DNA of 64,000 nucleotides from Oenanthe sinensis (GCA_028671895.1 CM053801.1:40676836-40740835), one strand, 5' to 3'. Shown: positions 47,791 to 62,000, numbered from the stretch's first letter. Numbers and translations: made by a program. Notes: generated from the letters alone by a model not told the origin.

Positions 47791-49300
47791 ATCTTCTAGT
47801 GATTCTTCAACTTTCTTTGACTCCATTTCAGATAGAATTCAGAGAAATAACATTTATTTTGTGGAACTATGTCTTTCGTAAGAGAGGAATTTAATGCATA
47901 CATGGTTTAGAGTCAGAGGAAATTGAAATATGATACGTGAGGGAGGGTGAGGGCGGTGCAAGAGAGAAGGAGAAGAATAGAGGAAAGGAGAGACAGATGA
48001 TTTTAAGAGGTGAAAAAGAAGTAAGAAAAAGGGATGGATTAGGGTTTTGAAAAATGGTGTTGGAGAATGAACGGGGGCTGGGGGGGCTGGGGCATGGAAC
48101 TCGACTTTCATTTGAATTTTTGAATTTGAGGAGTTTGTGATTTTTGAAGTGGAATATGTTATATTTATTGATTTCGTGCAATTGATTAAATAAAAAGAAT
48201 AACAATGGTTAGATTATCAAATTAGTTGATTGGAATCGTTAAATTAATATATATGAATATTTTTATATTAATATCTTCACTACAATCAAATAGAAAATTT
48301 AAAGTTTGAATTTTATTAATAATATAATATAAATTAACATTTATATTATTAAATTTTAATTATACAAATAAACGTATTCAAACTCTGTCAATGATATGTT
48401 ATTATATTATATTATATTATTTTTTAATTTGAATATGATTTATTAAAAATCCTATTTTAAGGGTTAAATTATTTTTAAAATAAATTTTAATTAAAACATA
48501 AAAGCTATTAAAAATAAAAATATTTTAAAATAAAATCAAACAAAAATTCAAATATAAAATAATAAAATAAAAAACATTAAAATACCACATATATCAGACG
48601 AGATTCAAGCTAATACAATTATATTCGTAGGCACAACATAAAAGTTAAACGAAGATATTTTCATCACCCCGAAAAAATACGTCGATAGTTTTTCAACTAT
48701 CTTGGCATTGCGTCTAAGATATAATTACTTGTAACATGTGTGGCCCGTAATTTTTAAAATAATTAAAGTATGTATGAATTTTATGATTAATTTTGAAGTG
48801 TCACATATTGAAGCTTGCATACATTGCTTTAGATCTGACTGATGGTTAAAAGATGAGCTTACAAAGCCGAAATTGTGCATGTTTAGTTGTTCACATCCAA
48901 TAAATAAATCGAGCATTGTCTTTGATGGGTTGCATGTTTTAGGCTTTTGTGCTCATTCCTTCAAGTACACCCTCTTGAATGACAAGAAAATTATGATTTA
49001 TGGCCCTAGTTTTCCGCTAAAATGGACCCTTGCATATGGTTGCTTATTGTGTTCCAAAACTATATCCATCAGCAGATGTGTGTTGTGTATTAGAAAAGCA
49101 AGCAGCAGTTTTGTAACTTGTAAGATGTGTTTTGATATAATTTTGGAACTTACAAGTATGACGTTTAACACCACCCTCCACTTTTACTCAGATTTCATTA
49201 TAAATTTTAAAGAGTGTATTATTAAGAGCTCATTTAGTATTTAATCTGATATTTGTCCAAACATGAAAATCGGAGATCGAAAATATTGTTAGATTATCAG
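47791..49300. other. Non-coding AT-rich region with purine-rich stretch
   Basis: 47925-48075 is a GA-rich strand that gives proline- and serine-rich frames on the opposite strand, which I do not believe are genes. 48200-48600 is very AT-rich. A 123-codon frame at 48873-49244 (+) has no recognised feature. Confidence 0.35.
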
Positions 49301-49309
49301 TTATATCAG

Positions 49310-49560
49310 GGCGGTATTCAATTCTGATTCTGCAACATTTTTTTAAATTTTAAAAATATGAGAGTATTCAATCCGGATTTAAAAATATTCATTAAAATCT
49401 AGGTATATTCAATCAAAATTTTAAATAAAGTTTTAAAATCCGGGATTATTCAATCTCAATTTTAAATAATGTACTAAAATTCAGTGTAATCAATCTGGAT
49501 TTACCCCTGGAATTTAAATAGTGTTTTAAAATTTAAGGGTATTCAAAAACTTATTTACCA
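49310..49560. mobile_element. MITE-like repeat of ATTCAAT/TTTTAAA units
   Basis: It begins GGGCGGTATTCAATTCTGAT. Four to five degenerate units of about 50 bases follow, each with TATTCAATC, AATTTTAAA and TTTTAAAAT.C.GG. This composition is typical of an abundant plant MITE class, but I cannot define both ends. Confidence 0.4.
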
Positions 49561-49920
49561 CCGATGAATATTAAAAATTTCTGAATTATGTGGTATTTTT
49601 CTATGTATTTTAGATTTTTTAAAATATATTTAAATATAAGAGATTTTAGGGTATTTAGAATTAACCATGCGTCAGTGTAAACTCTAGATAGACATAATTC
49701 CTTTATATGGATTGAAGACACCCTTATACTATTAAGAACATGTTAGGATTATATTATAAGAATGAGATGTAACTAGACTTTTGTTCATGAAATTGAATAA
49801 CATCGATTTATAAGGAAAAACGATATTACTGCGATTTAGTTTAATATGTTAGAAAGAAAAAGCAAAACTTACATTGTGTAAATTATAAAATGATGGGTGA
49901 AATTAATCCTACATAGTATT

Positions 49921-50118
49921 TTAGTAATTGAAATTTTAAATTTACAATATAATGGTTGGATATTATTTTTAATTCTTTAAAAAAGTGACTAATGACCACT
50001 TTTGTGAGGAAAAAAATCATTATCCTGTCTCACAAAAGTGACTCTTAGTCACTTTTTTGAAAAATAAAATTAGTAATGTCTAACTATCGTATTATAAATT
50101 TAAAATTCCGATCATTAA
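49921..50118. mobile_element. Foldback element (near-palindrome of about 198 bp)
   Basis: The two arms of about 85-90 bases are inverted copies: the left has AAATTTTAAATTTACAATAT and AAAAAAGTGACTAATGACC; the right in reverse has GAATTTTAAATTTATAATAC and AAAAAAGTGACTAAGAGTC. The loop is about 25 bases (AAAAAAATCATTATCC). It would form a long hairpin RNA if transcribed. Confidence 0.75.
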
Positions 50119-52568
50119 GATGGTATGCACATTAAGTTCGATCATCATTTTGTAGTTTATTCTTTTTTCATAAGCTATAGAAGTGAAAGTGTGAAACAAA
50201 CTTAAAATTTAGCATTTTAGCGTGATAGCGTTCAGATTTCTCCAAACGCACAACAATATATGCTTGTTAACGTAATTCACGTTGAATGATAATCAATCCA
50301 CCGGGCTAATATTACCGTTGGGAATGTGACAGTTTGGGTGAAGCTTGAAGCAAAAAGAACAAAAAAGAGAATGTCTTTATAGGATGGATGGCAGACATCA
50401 AGTGAATATTCTCTCATGAACTGCGTGCTTGCGTGCCTGCTTTTCCTCTTTTTTTTTTTATCTATATTTCCGTCGTGCACGCAACGGTTCATAGCTGCTA
50501 CTTGCTAGTTACTACACATGCATGGTAGTTAATTTATAGTGAGCAATTTGAACTCGAACGGGATTTCATAAGTGAGTCGAATTTTAGATTTGATAAATAA
50601 CTTGAATAGAGTCCCAAACTCGAATTACTAAATTCGAACTTAAATACAATAACCTTTTCACTGTATATTAAGTAAATTAAGAACAGTTAAACTGTTCCAT
50701 GTTAGTTTAATGAGTTGACTATCTAATTGTTATTGTGGTATACATCTTGTATTAATTGAATAAATTTATAAAAAAATAAAATAAGCATATTATTTTGATA
50801 ATTTTGGAAAATGTATTATAAATTTTGATAGGTAAAAACGATTTTATGTTTATTTGAAAAAAGAATAATTAAATATTATTTTTTAAATTAAGTTAAAAAT
50901 CAATAAACTCGATAAAAATTGATAAACAGATTGTTTGATAAATTCGTCATAGTTCGACTCAGTTCAAACTCAATAAGTTTCGTTCTTTAAAAATTGCTTG
51001 AGTTCGAGTTTGATAATAAAAAATTTGGTTTACTAATGAATAAATTTGATAAATTCTAAATTCAGTTCAATATGTTATTGAACTCGAGTTTGAACGTGTC
51101 GAATTTAGTTCGTTTACAGTCATGTATAAACTAAAAGAAATTTGAAAAATCAATAAAAATTTAATAATCCCAAACACTCGCTAAAAACATGATAAAGTCG
51201 AAAACTTGCTAACAACTTGAAGTCGGCTCATTTATTACTCGATCGAGTCGAATTCAAAAATAAATTTTAGGTTCAATAATTTTATTTGCTTGAATCATTC
51301 AAAAAAAAAGTCAAATTTATATTCGATAAATGAAACTCAAACTCATCTCGACTAAAATTATAACGCTCCACTTATTGTTCCAATTCATGATAGCAAGGTT
51401 TTTTATCCCTTCTGGGTAAATTTAATTACGCAAAATCTGACAATAGTTGCTATAAAAGTTTATAAGTGTTATAAGATTAATAATTAATAATAATAATATT
51501 AATCTAGAGAGAGAGATTGAACTCGTGTTTTATTAGTTCAAGATATGAACTTCTTGTTTTATAGGGTGAAGTTACGGCCTGAGTTTACATAAATTTCCAT
51601 GCAAAGGCGGTGTGTCATATATTATTAATTTTGACAACAATCATATAACAATAAGGAAGATAATCCTAATATTTTTGTCCCAAACCAAATTCATTTACTG
51701 GATCTCACTAATTTTAGTTACTCACTAAAAAATTATTATAAAATATTTAACCTCAAATTTTTAATATTCTTATTTCAATACAATATTAATATGAATTAAA
51801 TTATATCATATATGTATTAGCCTAATAAATTTAATGTGGTTTGGTCATTACTATCCACACATAACTAAAAAAAAAAAAAAAAACTCCCAAGCACACACGC
51901 GCACATACACATAAAAAGAAATTTTATAAATTAAAATAAATCTAACTAATTTTATTGATTCTATGCAAGTGAAAAAATAAAAAAAATTAATAAAAAGATA
52001 TTTAATGATAATATTAAAATATACTTGGACATATGTACTTATTTTAAAATAAAAATACAAATAAACATTCAAATATCTTTTAAATAGACATGATCATTTG
52101 TGATAACAATTAATGGGAGTCGCTCCGAACTCGCTTTTCCCCTTTTAAACTCCCTCAAATCTTTTTCACTTCTCTCCTTTTTCTCTAAATCTAATTGTAC
52201 TTCTTTTTTGTTGGTTGGCCCACTGGTCGACTTTGATGAACAAGTTTTATTAGAGTCTTTAATCTATTTATTTTATAAATTTTGTGAACATATTCAATTA
52301 CGATTACTACAAAATGAATCCATGCATGAGGTTTTCTACATAAAAAATTAGTTGTCATAGGGTCAGTTTTTTTTTAGCTAACTCAATGTTTGCCCTTATG
52401 CCCCAAACACCCCAAGAACATCAACCAACACTCAAATTTGTTTTTGTTACCAACACTTGATTTATGAGAACCAGATTATAAAAAATATTGTAAATATAAG
52501 AACATCAGAATTTTCAGGAGGCGCAATCCCAACTCTTTCATTGCTATTACAACCTAAAAAGAATAATA
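50119..52568. other. Non-coding AT-rich region with TCGAACTC-rich low-complexity part
   Basis: 50540-51360 is dense in ACTCGAGTTTGAAC-like words, as in decayed hAT-type elements, but without identifiable ends. The other parts are AT-rich without ORFs I believe. Confidence 0.35.
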
Positions 52569-52576
52569 GAGATAAT

Positions 52577-53325
52577 TAGGGGTGAGCATTCGGTTAACCG
52601 AAACTGAAACTGAATTTTTTTTCGATTAACCGAAACCGAATTAATCAAAAAAACGCTACCGAAAACCGAACTGAAATTAATTCGATTTATAACCAAAACC
52701 GAAATTATTATTTCGGTTATTACCGAAAACCGGATTTATAAACCGAAATTATACACCACATGTACATTGACTGAGAATACTATTATACACCAACTATATA
52801 TTGACGTATTTAAGTTAAACTATTATATTTGAACATTCTCTTATTGTCAACAAATGAAACAAGTGTTCAAGGTTTCTGGGAGATTGAACATACCAAACTG
52901 TAATATAACTATAGATCTGCAAAGAAGTTTTTCTTCATCTGCCCTGGATTTGCACTTCTTTTGGTCATGCACAACACATGTTATTCAATAAGTTCTATAA
53001 CATGCTATCTACAATCACAAACGGACTTACAGATTATAAACACGATTGCAATCTTCTTATAAGTGCCGAAGACCGAAGTGGAATGCTATATATATTAATA
53101 TATGTATATTATATAATATAATATTGTAGATAATATAATATTAAATCGGTTAATAAATTCGGTTATTCGGTTAACCGCAGTTAATAACTGAATTATCGAA
53201 TTACCGAAATTTGAAAAAATCTCTACCGAAAAGCGAACCGATTTTTATAAAATGGTTAACCGAACCGATTTTTTTCCAGTTAATCGGTTCGGTTATCGGT
53301 TAACCGAACCGAATGCTCACCCTTA
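52577..53325. mobile_element. hAT non-autonomous element (749 bp) with perfect 8-bp duplication
   Basis: The direct duplication GAGATAAT occurs at 52569-52576 and 53326-53333. Ends are TAGGGGTGAGCATTCGGTT on the left and, in reverse, TAAGGGTGAGCATTCGGTT on the right (one mismatch in 19). Subterminal regions repeat GGTTAACCGAA on both strands, likely transposase-binding sites. The centre is unique AT-rich sequence with no transposase. Duplication length and TIR together place it in hAT. Confidence 0.92.
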
Positions 53326-53333
53326 GAGATAAT

Positions 53334-53870
53334 ATGTCAAGTCTTATAATATTTGTCTTATCTCTCTCTATATATGATTTCTATGTGCAGAATAATGAAT
53401 ACAAGATACATATTATATCAATATGCCTATCTATATCTATTTACGGTTTCTCCCTTGCTAAACAGTTACGAGGTAGTTACTCTCAGCCAAGATAGTTCCC
53501 GACAGTTACAAGAGGCACATGTCAGCCCTCTCAGCCTTTGTGCAACACGTTGGTAGTTATTAGAAAGCATCCCACATATATGTGTGCATATATACATATT
53601 TATATCTATCCCAACACTTATGCATGTTTTTATTGTCTCCAAGTCTGTCACTTATAATGCCCACAATAATTTCCCCACATGTGTTTCCCAAGTCTTTGGG
53701 CCTCATGAAATAGTATCATCAGACTTCCCAACCAGCTATTTACTCATCCAAATGCCCATAATCAATGTTAAACCATCCCAACTCCAGAAATTAAGTACAA
53801 TATTAGTCCACTATCTAAGCCATTAGCTAAACCTTGCCTTAATGATACTTAGGGAACAGTCACTACAAAG
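53334..53870. other. Non-coding spacer
   Basis: Several short overlapping frames on both strands but no recognisable motif. Confidence 0.4.
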
Positions 53871-53879
53871 CCAAGTCAA

Positions 53880-55597
53880 TCCAACCTTAACTTCTTGCAA
53901 ACCCACCCCCACTTGAAGAGGCCAATGTCCTCATTAGAGGGTGGTCAAGTTACTCCTTAATCTGATCTTCAAATTGCCACAAAATTACATCTTCTCTCCC
54001 ATGTAGCATCCACTTTTGATTCCCCCTTCTATTTCACAAAGTAGTTGGTCCTTATATTTTGCTTACTCATTCACATAATCCCGTGATTAATGATTCTTTC
54101 AACTAACTTATCAAATTACTTATGAATAGTAAGAGGGGCACACTTTAGCTGTTACCTTTGACCCAATAAACTCTCATGAAAAGGCTTTAGAAAACTCACT
54201 TGAAAAGTTGGATGAATCTTCTTCCTAGCTAGTAGTTTCAATCGATAAACTACAACCTCAATTTCCTTGACCATTTCAAATGGCCCATCATAGCTCTCAA
54301 CGAGTCCTCTATGTACCGACTTTGAGCTAATATTCCTCCAAATTCGAGGTGTCAGTTAAAGTATACTTTGTCCCCAACCTAAAATTTCAAAGGTCTGCGT
54401 TTCTTGTCAGCATATTTCCTCATCCTATGTTATTATTTTCTTAGGATGTCTTGAGCATCCTTAAATATCTGTTGTTTCCCAATATCATATCTATAAGTCA
54501 CAGAACAATTTTCACCCGTTCTCTGAATTTCTACCTCATTTGGAATCCTAGGTTGTGCTCTCAAAATGGCTCCTTCCCATTGAAGATGAACACTACAAGT
54601 TATAGCAAAAATGTATAGTGTCCATCATGTCTAACTAGTTTTTTCGAGTTGCAGTAACAAAGTGCCTCAAGTATTCCTCTACCAAAGAGTTCAACCTTTC
54701 TTTTTGGCCATCCGTCATAAAATTTTCTAGAACTTGCTAGTGAATCTTGCATCTCAGTCACTAATCACATCTTTAGACAACCCAAAGTACTTTACCACAT
54801 TTTTGAAGAGTAACCAATGGCTACATTAGCCGAACAAACATGTAGCGCATGGACAAATAATACGTTCTTAGAAAATCTATGCAATAGACCTCATCTCATC
54901 ATTATTAGGCAATCTAGTAATAAAAATCCATTAATATCAACTGTCATGATCAAGAAGACATATCAACAAATATGCTTCCTTCTTCTTTTATGTTTTGTCA
55001 AGTTGACATACTAAACATGACTTCACATATGCTGCTGCGCCTTCTAACATTTTGGGCAAAATATATGTTCTACACAAAAAAGTATACGTCCTTCCAACAC
55101 ATGATATTTAGCTTACCTAGAGTCGTGGGACTCTTTCAAAATATGTAGTATGAAGTTTCCACCACAAGGGTTATAGAGCCTGTTGCCTTTGACATGTAGC
55201 ATCACATCTTCAACCTAGTACTTGGGAATAATGCTTTCACACCCTTCCATCATAAACTTCTTATATGTCTCATCATTTCCTGCAAGTCTTATAATTTATC
55301 CCAAAAAATCTAAGTTTATACCCTTTATAACATTTACAAACTCTTTTACAACCGTCTTCCTACTCAAAGCATCAATCACATTATTTTAAACCTCTGGCCT
55401 ATTCACCCTTGTAAAATTAAATTCTGCCAAGTACTCCTGCCATCGTGCTTGTTTATGGGTTAATTTTTTAGTTTTGAAGTAAGTGTTAGCCATATTAGTT
55501 GTGCACACCACGAACTTTGTTCCCAATAAATAATGTCTCCTCACTTCCAAGCAATAGATCACTATAGTCAGTTCTTTCTCATGAGTAGTATGCATCG
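53880..55597 (-). pseudogene. Older chromovirus-like gypsy pol, interrupted at RNase H
   Basis: From 55595 leftwards on the - strand: RNase H (MHTTHEKELTIVIYCLEVRR, YLLGTKFVV, KQARWQEYLAEFNF). A strongly decayed integrase follows, with ERLNSLVEEYLRHFVTAT and IHFCYNL near 54700-54600. The integrase C-terminal region is at about 54420-54140 (LGTKYTL, SNLEEY, weak match to SFLKPF). Numerous stops and frameshifts. The coding sequence is cut at 55597/55598 by the Tekay LTR; the missing RT, protease and gag should lie beyond the right edge of the window, on the far side of the Tekay element. Confidence 0.65.
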
Positions 55598-58500
55598 TGT
55601 GACGCCCTCCAAATCCGGGGTCTAGATCCGGGGGTCACCAATCAACCAACAACCAACCACAACAATAAATAATATAAACCAGAGGTACACTGGCCTGCCA
55701 ACAACCAACGATGATAATATAATAAATCAGAGGCGCACTGACCCCGCCAACAACTAAGGATCGCTAACAGGTTATAGTATGAAATTAAGCAGTTGAAACT
55801 AAAAATAAATCTAAACTATTTTATTACACATTAACCAGTATCTCACAACCTTAATCCAAAAGTTTAGATCAGTTTTATGTCTAACTTTATTTTATTACAA
55901 ACTTCTATCTACTGACCACTAAGACAGCTAAATACCTGGGATGCCCGAGGGGCGAGCGGTCCCGAGATCCTGCGCTGTCTACTCCTGGAAGAACTGTTGC
56001 GATGGCTCATACTGACTAGCTGGCATGATTTAAATAAAAGCAAGAGTGAGCCAAAGAAATGCTCAGCAAGTATAGAAACAATTTAAATGTAGTCAATAAA
56101 TGAGATCTATATCGATAACGGAATATAAAACAGTTTATTATAAAAACTGAGTGGTAATAAAATCACAGTTTATATCAAAACTGAAACAGTACAGTATGTC
56201 ATAGAAATGAATCATCTGCAGAATCACAATAAATAATAGCCACGCAGGCAATATGGATTGGATAACCAACACAAATAAACACTATTGCCCCCTGATCAGG
56301 TTCAAAAGCAATAGGACCCCCTTTATAGCTCATCGGTACATTTCTATACCCATAGATATAACAAGGATTTCAAATATAGGTACCAAAATAGGCAAGTATA
56401 GTTAGCCTATGGGAAGATGGATTTGTTACCATAACTTCCAAAAATGCTGGACCCAGCTACGGAGCCACTTACGCTAAAAATACCAATCCAATAGAGCAAC
56501 CGAACTCAAAGGTATGCTTAGTTTTAAATACAAATCATACCCTCATTATTTACTACGATAACACAAGATATGATGAGTTTATTATAATCAACTTCTAATA
56601 TTCAGAGTACGAATAACAAGTAACTCTGATGCACAGAATAAAACAGGAATCATAAATAGTTCTGAACAATAACTATTTATCATGATATGAATAATTGAAA
56701 CAGTAAAATAAAAGTGTTTAAGATGATCAAGGAGAAAATACTTGCTTGTAAAGTGTTTAAAATGATCCGATAGAAAATACTTGCCTGATATAGAAGTTGT
56801 CCTAAAAGCGGGAGTGGGACGACTACACTTTTCCTCTGGCTACTAACTCGCTCGGATCTACAAATAAAATAATCTAATTTAGATTCTAGTGTCTACCCAT
56901 GCGGTCTAATAATAACGAAACTCAAATAATAATTAATAAACAAGTAGTATCAATTAGCAAGTGAGTAAGCACGTAAATCATGTAGCAGATAAGACTCACA
57001 AATTAAAGAGCAGTCAAATAAATAAGAGTAGACTCTAAAATATTATTCGAGTCAAAATAAATCATTATTATCTCCTCTAGATAATAATTGGATCCCTAAA
57101 ATATTTTATAAAATATTAATCCGGGTTTATAAATAAATTAGGGGGTTTCAAACTATTTTTGTTACTTCCGGATTATATTTAGGGTCTTAAACAAATTTGT
57201 TTTATTTAAAACGGGTAAAAGAATTATTAAATAAATTAAAAATAAATAAATAAAATAAATAAATCATTTTTATTTCTTAAAATAATTAAATCTAATTATT
57301 TTTAATTATATTTAAATAATAATTAATTAATTAAATTAATTGATTAAAATAAATTAACCAATTAATTATAATTAATTAAATTATTATCTAAATAAATAAA
57401 AATAATTAAATCAAATTGATTTCGGAATAAAAATAATTTATTTTAATTTTTAAAACAATTTTCGAATTTAAAATAAGTTTTAAAAATAATTTTTGGGATT
57501 AAAACTAGTTTTTGAAAAATATCTTTAGAATTATTTCCCGGAAACAAGTCTTTGAAATGGGGGTTTAGGGTTACAACATGTAGCAGCCTACCCATAAGGG
57601 AGATGACCGGAAAGGTAAGAGCAAGTGGCCTGAAACTGGAGAATTTCCAGAATTCGGCGAGAATTTCCGGCCACCTCACCGGACTCCGGTGAAGTCCTCC
57701 CCAAACCAACCCCATTCTAAGCGATTTCAACTGGTTTTACTACCAAAACAAAGCTCATAACCATAACAACAATAATCAGACCATCCTCTGGCCAACCAAG
57801 ATCTACAGCAAGGTCTCAGGTGGGCAAAACAAACCGACGACCGGAAAATAACTCCGATGACCCCCAAAACGAAGCCCAAACTCGAAATCAATTACCCCAA
57901 CAAGTTATTAAGCATACATACAACACATACATGCTATCACACACGAGATACAAGACTAGCAGTCCATATTCCGACCAAATCGGAATATAATCCGGCGAGC
58001 TCAAACTCCCGTAACCAAAAACATGACCAAAGCTTACATATAAACAAGGCATCAGCTAGCTAGAGACTCCAGTAACATGTTCATAGCATCAACATCAACC
58101 ACCAATCTCTATAACGGGGACTCCGGTCGAATTGGCCCAAAAATCCGGCCAAACTCTGACTTTCCTCGTCCGTACACAAAAGCTTACACAAAATACATGG
58201 ATAGCTTCACAATCAACTAGGTTATACAACTACAAACATCAATTAAACTAACAACCAATGAAATCAAAGCACCAATTCGAATTTAAAAACAGTTAAAACA
58301 TGATGTCGAGATAGAAACAATTAGTTAAAATTAACTATACCACTAGATAGTATGATTCACTAGCTTCGATTTGACTATAAGAACACTGGATTCTGACTTC
58401 AATAACACCTTCAATGAAATGGTTGAATCCAAGAACATAAAACCCTAGTTCTTCCCCAATTACCAAGTAGCAGTAATTGATTTTAGTAAAAACTTTATTA

Positions 58501-59004
58501 ATAAAAACTATTTATATTTTAAAGAAATTTAGGGGCTTAATCTTGACTAAGAGATAAATTACCCCATAATTAAAATAAAATGCCCAAAAATAATTTTTAT
58601 GGGATAAAATATAAAAATATTTATTTTCGAATAAATACAATATATATGTCAAAATTCCCCAAAAATTATGAATGTTTTAAAAATAATAAAATAAAGTCAT
58701 TTTGAGGATTTTATCATTTTTATAAAAATAAAGGTAACAAAAACATGGTCTCGAGTCTATAACAGGGGCTAGGGCCGATAATCATAAATCGAAATAACTC
58801 TATTTTAACGAAACAAAAATTACAGTAAAATAGAATAAAATATTTTAAACTACACAGAATTCACATAACACATATCGGATAATTTTTCTATTTAATAAAA
58901 ATCCAAACTCATATAATTGCATTAAAAATAATCTAAATCACAATAAATTATAATAAAAGCATATTTAATTATTATAATTTACACGAAATTTCCCGGTCGT
59001 TACA
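55598..59004 (-). repeat. 3' LTR (3,407 bp) of the Tekay-type element
   Basis: On the - strand it starts TGTAACGACCGGGAAATTTC and ends GATTTGGAGGGCGTCACA, with inverted ends TGTAACG/CGTCACA. Lengths over 3 kb are usual for Tekay/Del LTRs. Inside are small tandem duplications (about 50 bp at 55648-55747; 39 bp at 56711-56788) and a highly AT-rich block at 57180-57420. No unrelated insertion is recognised. Confidence 0.85.
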
Positions 59005-59020
59005 TCCTTCCCCCCTTATA
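59005..59020 (-). promoter_or_regulatory. Polypurine tract of the Tekay-type element
   Basis: On the - strand TATAAGGGGGGAAGGA immediately precedes the LTR start TGTAACG, 25 bases after the pol stop codon. Confidence 0.85.
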
Positions 59021-59044
59021 AGGATTCTGTCCCCAGAATCTAAC

Positions 59045-62000
59045 TTAAGAAAACAAGTGAGGATACTGAGCTAACATTTCACTTTCTACTTCCCATGTTG
59101 ATTCATCAACCAAAGGATTTATCCATAATACCCTAACTAGAGGTATCGTCTTATTCCTTAATACCTTATCTTTACGATCTAATATCTGTACAGGTTGTTC
59201 TATATAAGATAAGTCAGGTTGAATATCTACAGACTCGTATTCTATTGCGTGATTCGGATCAGGATTATACTTTTTCAGCATCGATACATGAAACACGTTG
59301 TGGATATTCTGCATATGCGGAGGTAAGGCTAGTTCGTAAGCAAGCTTCCCCACCCTCTTCAATATCTCAAATGGTCCCACGTATCTTGGATTGAGTTTTC
59401 CTCTTTTCCCGAATCTGGTCACGGCTTTTCACGGCGATACCTTTAATAGAACAAACTCTCCAACTTCAAAGTTTTGGTCTTTTCTGGTTTGATCTGCATA
59501 TTTCTTTTGTCGATCTTGAGCTGCTACTAACCTTTTCTGTATTAACTCGATCTTTTCCTTGGTTTGTTGTAACAGTTCTGGACCCAAAATTGAGCGTTCT
59601 CCAACTTCTTCCCAATACAGTGGAGATCTACATTTCCTTCCATAAAGAGCTTCATACGGTGGCATTTCAATACTGGCATGATAACTATTTTTGTATGAAA
59701 ATTCCACCAAAGGTAAGTGCTCATCCCAACTACCTTTAAAATCTAGAACACATACCCTTAACATGTCTTCAATTGTTTGAATTGTCCTTTCACTTTGTCC
59801 ATCAGTCTGTGGATGATAGGCAGTACTCATGTTTAGTTTGGTTCCTAAACTCTCTTGAAATTGTCTCCAAAATCTTGAGTTGAAACGCGGATCTCGATCG
59901 GATACAATTGAGACAGGAACCCCATGTCGTACTACTATCTCTTTCAAGTATAATTGGACTAACCTCTCCAATGAAAATCTTTCGTTAATTGGAAGAAAAT
60001 GTGCGGACTTAGTCAATCTATCGATGATAACCCAAATTGCATCATGATTGGCTTTTGTCTTCGGAAGTCCTACTACAAAATCCATTGCAAGATGTTCCCA
60101 CTTCCATTCTGGGATGTCTAGAGGTTGTAATAATCCAGTTGGCCTTTAATGCTCTGCTTTGACCCTTTGACAATTATAACATTTGCTGACGTACTTTGCA
60201 ATTTCTTTCTTCATGTTTGGCCACCAAAAGTGTTGTTTCAAGTCCCTATACATCTTGGTACTTCCGGGATGGATGAAATACCTCGAGTTATGGGCGTCGT
60301 ATAATATCTCATTCTTCAACTCGGCTACATTTGGTATCCATATGCGTGAAGAAAATCTTAAAACCCCCTTATCATCCTTCTGACTCCTGACTTCTTCCCC
60401 GGTTAATTTTTCTTTGTCTTGTTCCATCACCTGTTTTTGACATTTAAGAATCTTGTCCAATAATGTTGGTTGGAACTTTATTGTGTGCGGTGTCTTAATC
60501 TGGGAGTCTGGTGTACGAACTTCTATCTCCAATTTCTCGAAATCCTTGACCAAATCTTCGACTGAGGTTAAAAGATTTAACCTTTCTTTCCGGCTTAGTG
60601 CATCTGCCACTACATTTGCCCTGCCTGGATGATAGCTGATAATACAATCATAATCCTTGATTAACTCCAGCCATCGTCGTTGTCTCATGTTTAGTTCCTT
60701 TTGGGTAAAGATATACTTCAAGCTTTTATGATCTGTGAAAATTTCACACTTCTCACCATATAGGTAATGTCTCCAAATTTTCAATGCGAACATAATGGCT
60801 ACTAATTCCAGATCATGCGTTGGGTACTTCTGCTCATGAATCTTAAGTTGTCTGGACGCGTAAGCGATTACTTTCCCATTCTGCATTAACACACATCCTA
60901 AGCCTTTATGGGAAGCATCACTGTAGATTATAAAGTTTCCATTTTCATCTGGCAGAACTAGTACAGGTGCAGTGACTAATCGTTTCTTTAATTCTTGAAA
61001 GCTTTGCTCGCATTTATCGTTCCATTCAAACTTCTCATTTTTCCGAGTAAGTTTGGTCAAAGAAGTCGTTATTTTGGCAAAGTCTTTAACAAACCTCCGG
61101 TAATACCCTGCTAATCCCATAAAACTTCTGACTTCAGTTGGTGTCCTCGGCCGTTCCCAGTTCATGACAGCTTCAATCTTGGCTGGGTCCACTTTAATTC
61201 CTTCATTAGTGACAACGTGTCCCAAGAATTGTACTTCCTTTAACCAAAACTCGCACTTTGAAAATTTAGCGTATAGCTTCTCTTTCCGTAGAATTTCCAA
61301 AGCTATCCTTAAGTGTTCCACATGTTCCTCCTCCGATTTAGAGTATATCAGGATATCATCTATGAAAACTATCACAAATTTATCCAGATACTTCTTGAAA
61401 ATTCTGTTCATCATGTCCATAAAAACTGCAGGTGCATTGGTCAATCCAAACGGCATAACTAAAAACTCATAATGCCCATACCTAGTACGGAAAGCGGTTT
61501 TAGAAATATCATCTGGTTTGATCTTCAGTTGGTGATATCCGGATCGCAAATCAATTTTGGAAAACCATACAGCGCCTTTCAGTTGATCAAATAAATCATC
61601 GATCCTTGGCAAAGGATATTTATTCTTGATTGTCAACTTGTTCAGTTCCCTATAATCAATGCAAAGTCTCATGCTTCCATCCTTCTTCTTCACGAACAAG
61701 ACTGGTGCACCCCATGGTGATATACTTGGTCTAATTACCCCTTTGTCTAGGAGTTCTTGTAATTGCTTGGCCAATTCTTTCATCTCTACTGGTGCCATTC
61801 TATAAGGAGCTTTTAATATAGGTTCAGTACCTGGTGCCAAATCAATAGCAAATTTGATTTCTCTGTCTGGAGGTAAACCTGGTAACTCTTCAGGAAATAC
61901 GTCCAAGAATTCAGTTACTACTGGAATTTGTTCCTTTCTTGGTACTTCCTTATCAATATCCATTACATAGGCTAAATACCCTTCACAACCCTGACGTAAC

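Noticed and set aside
47854..48205. Two overlapping Pro/Ser-rich - strand frames
   Set aside because: They come from a GA-rich stretch on the + strand; composition only, no family.
48873..49244. 123-codon + strand frame with several Cys
   Set aside because: Cys spacing matches no zinc finger and the flanks are AT-rich and non-coding; likely chance.
61164..61472. 102-codon + strand frame within gag-pol
   Set aside because: Antisense shadow of the conserved RT region of the Tekay element; no motif of its own.
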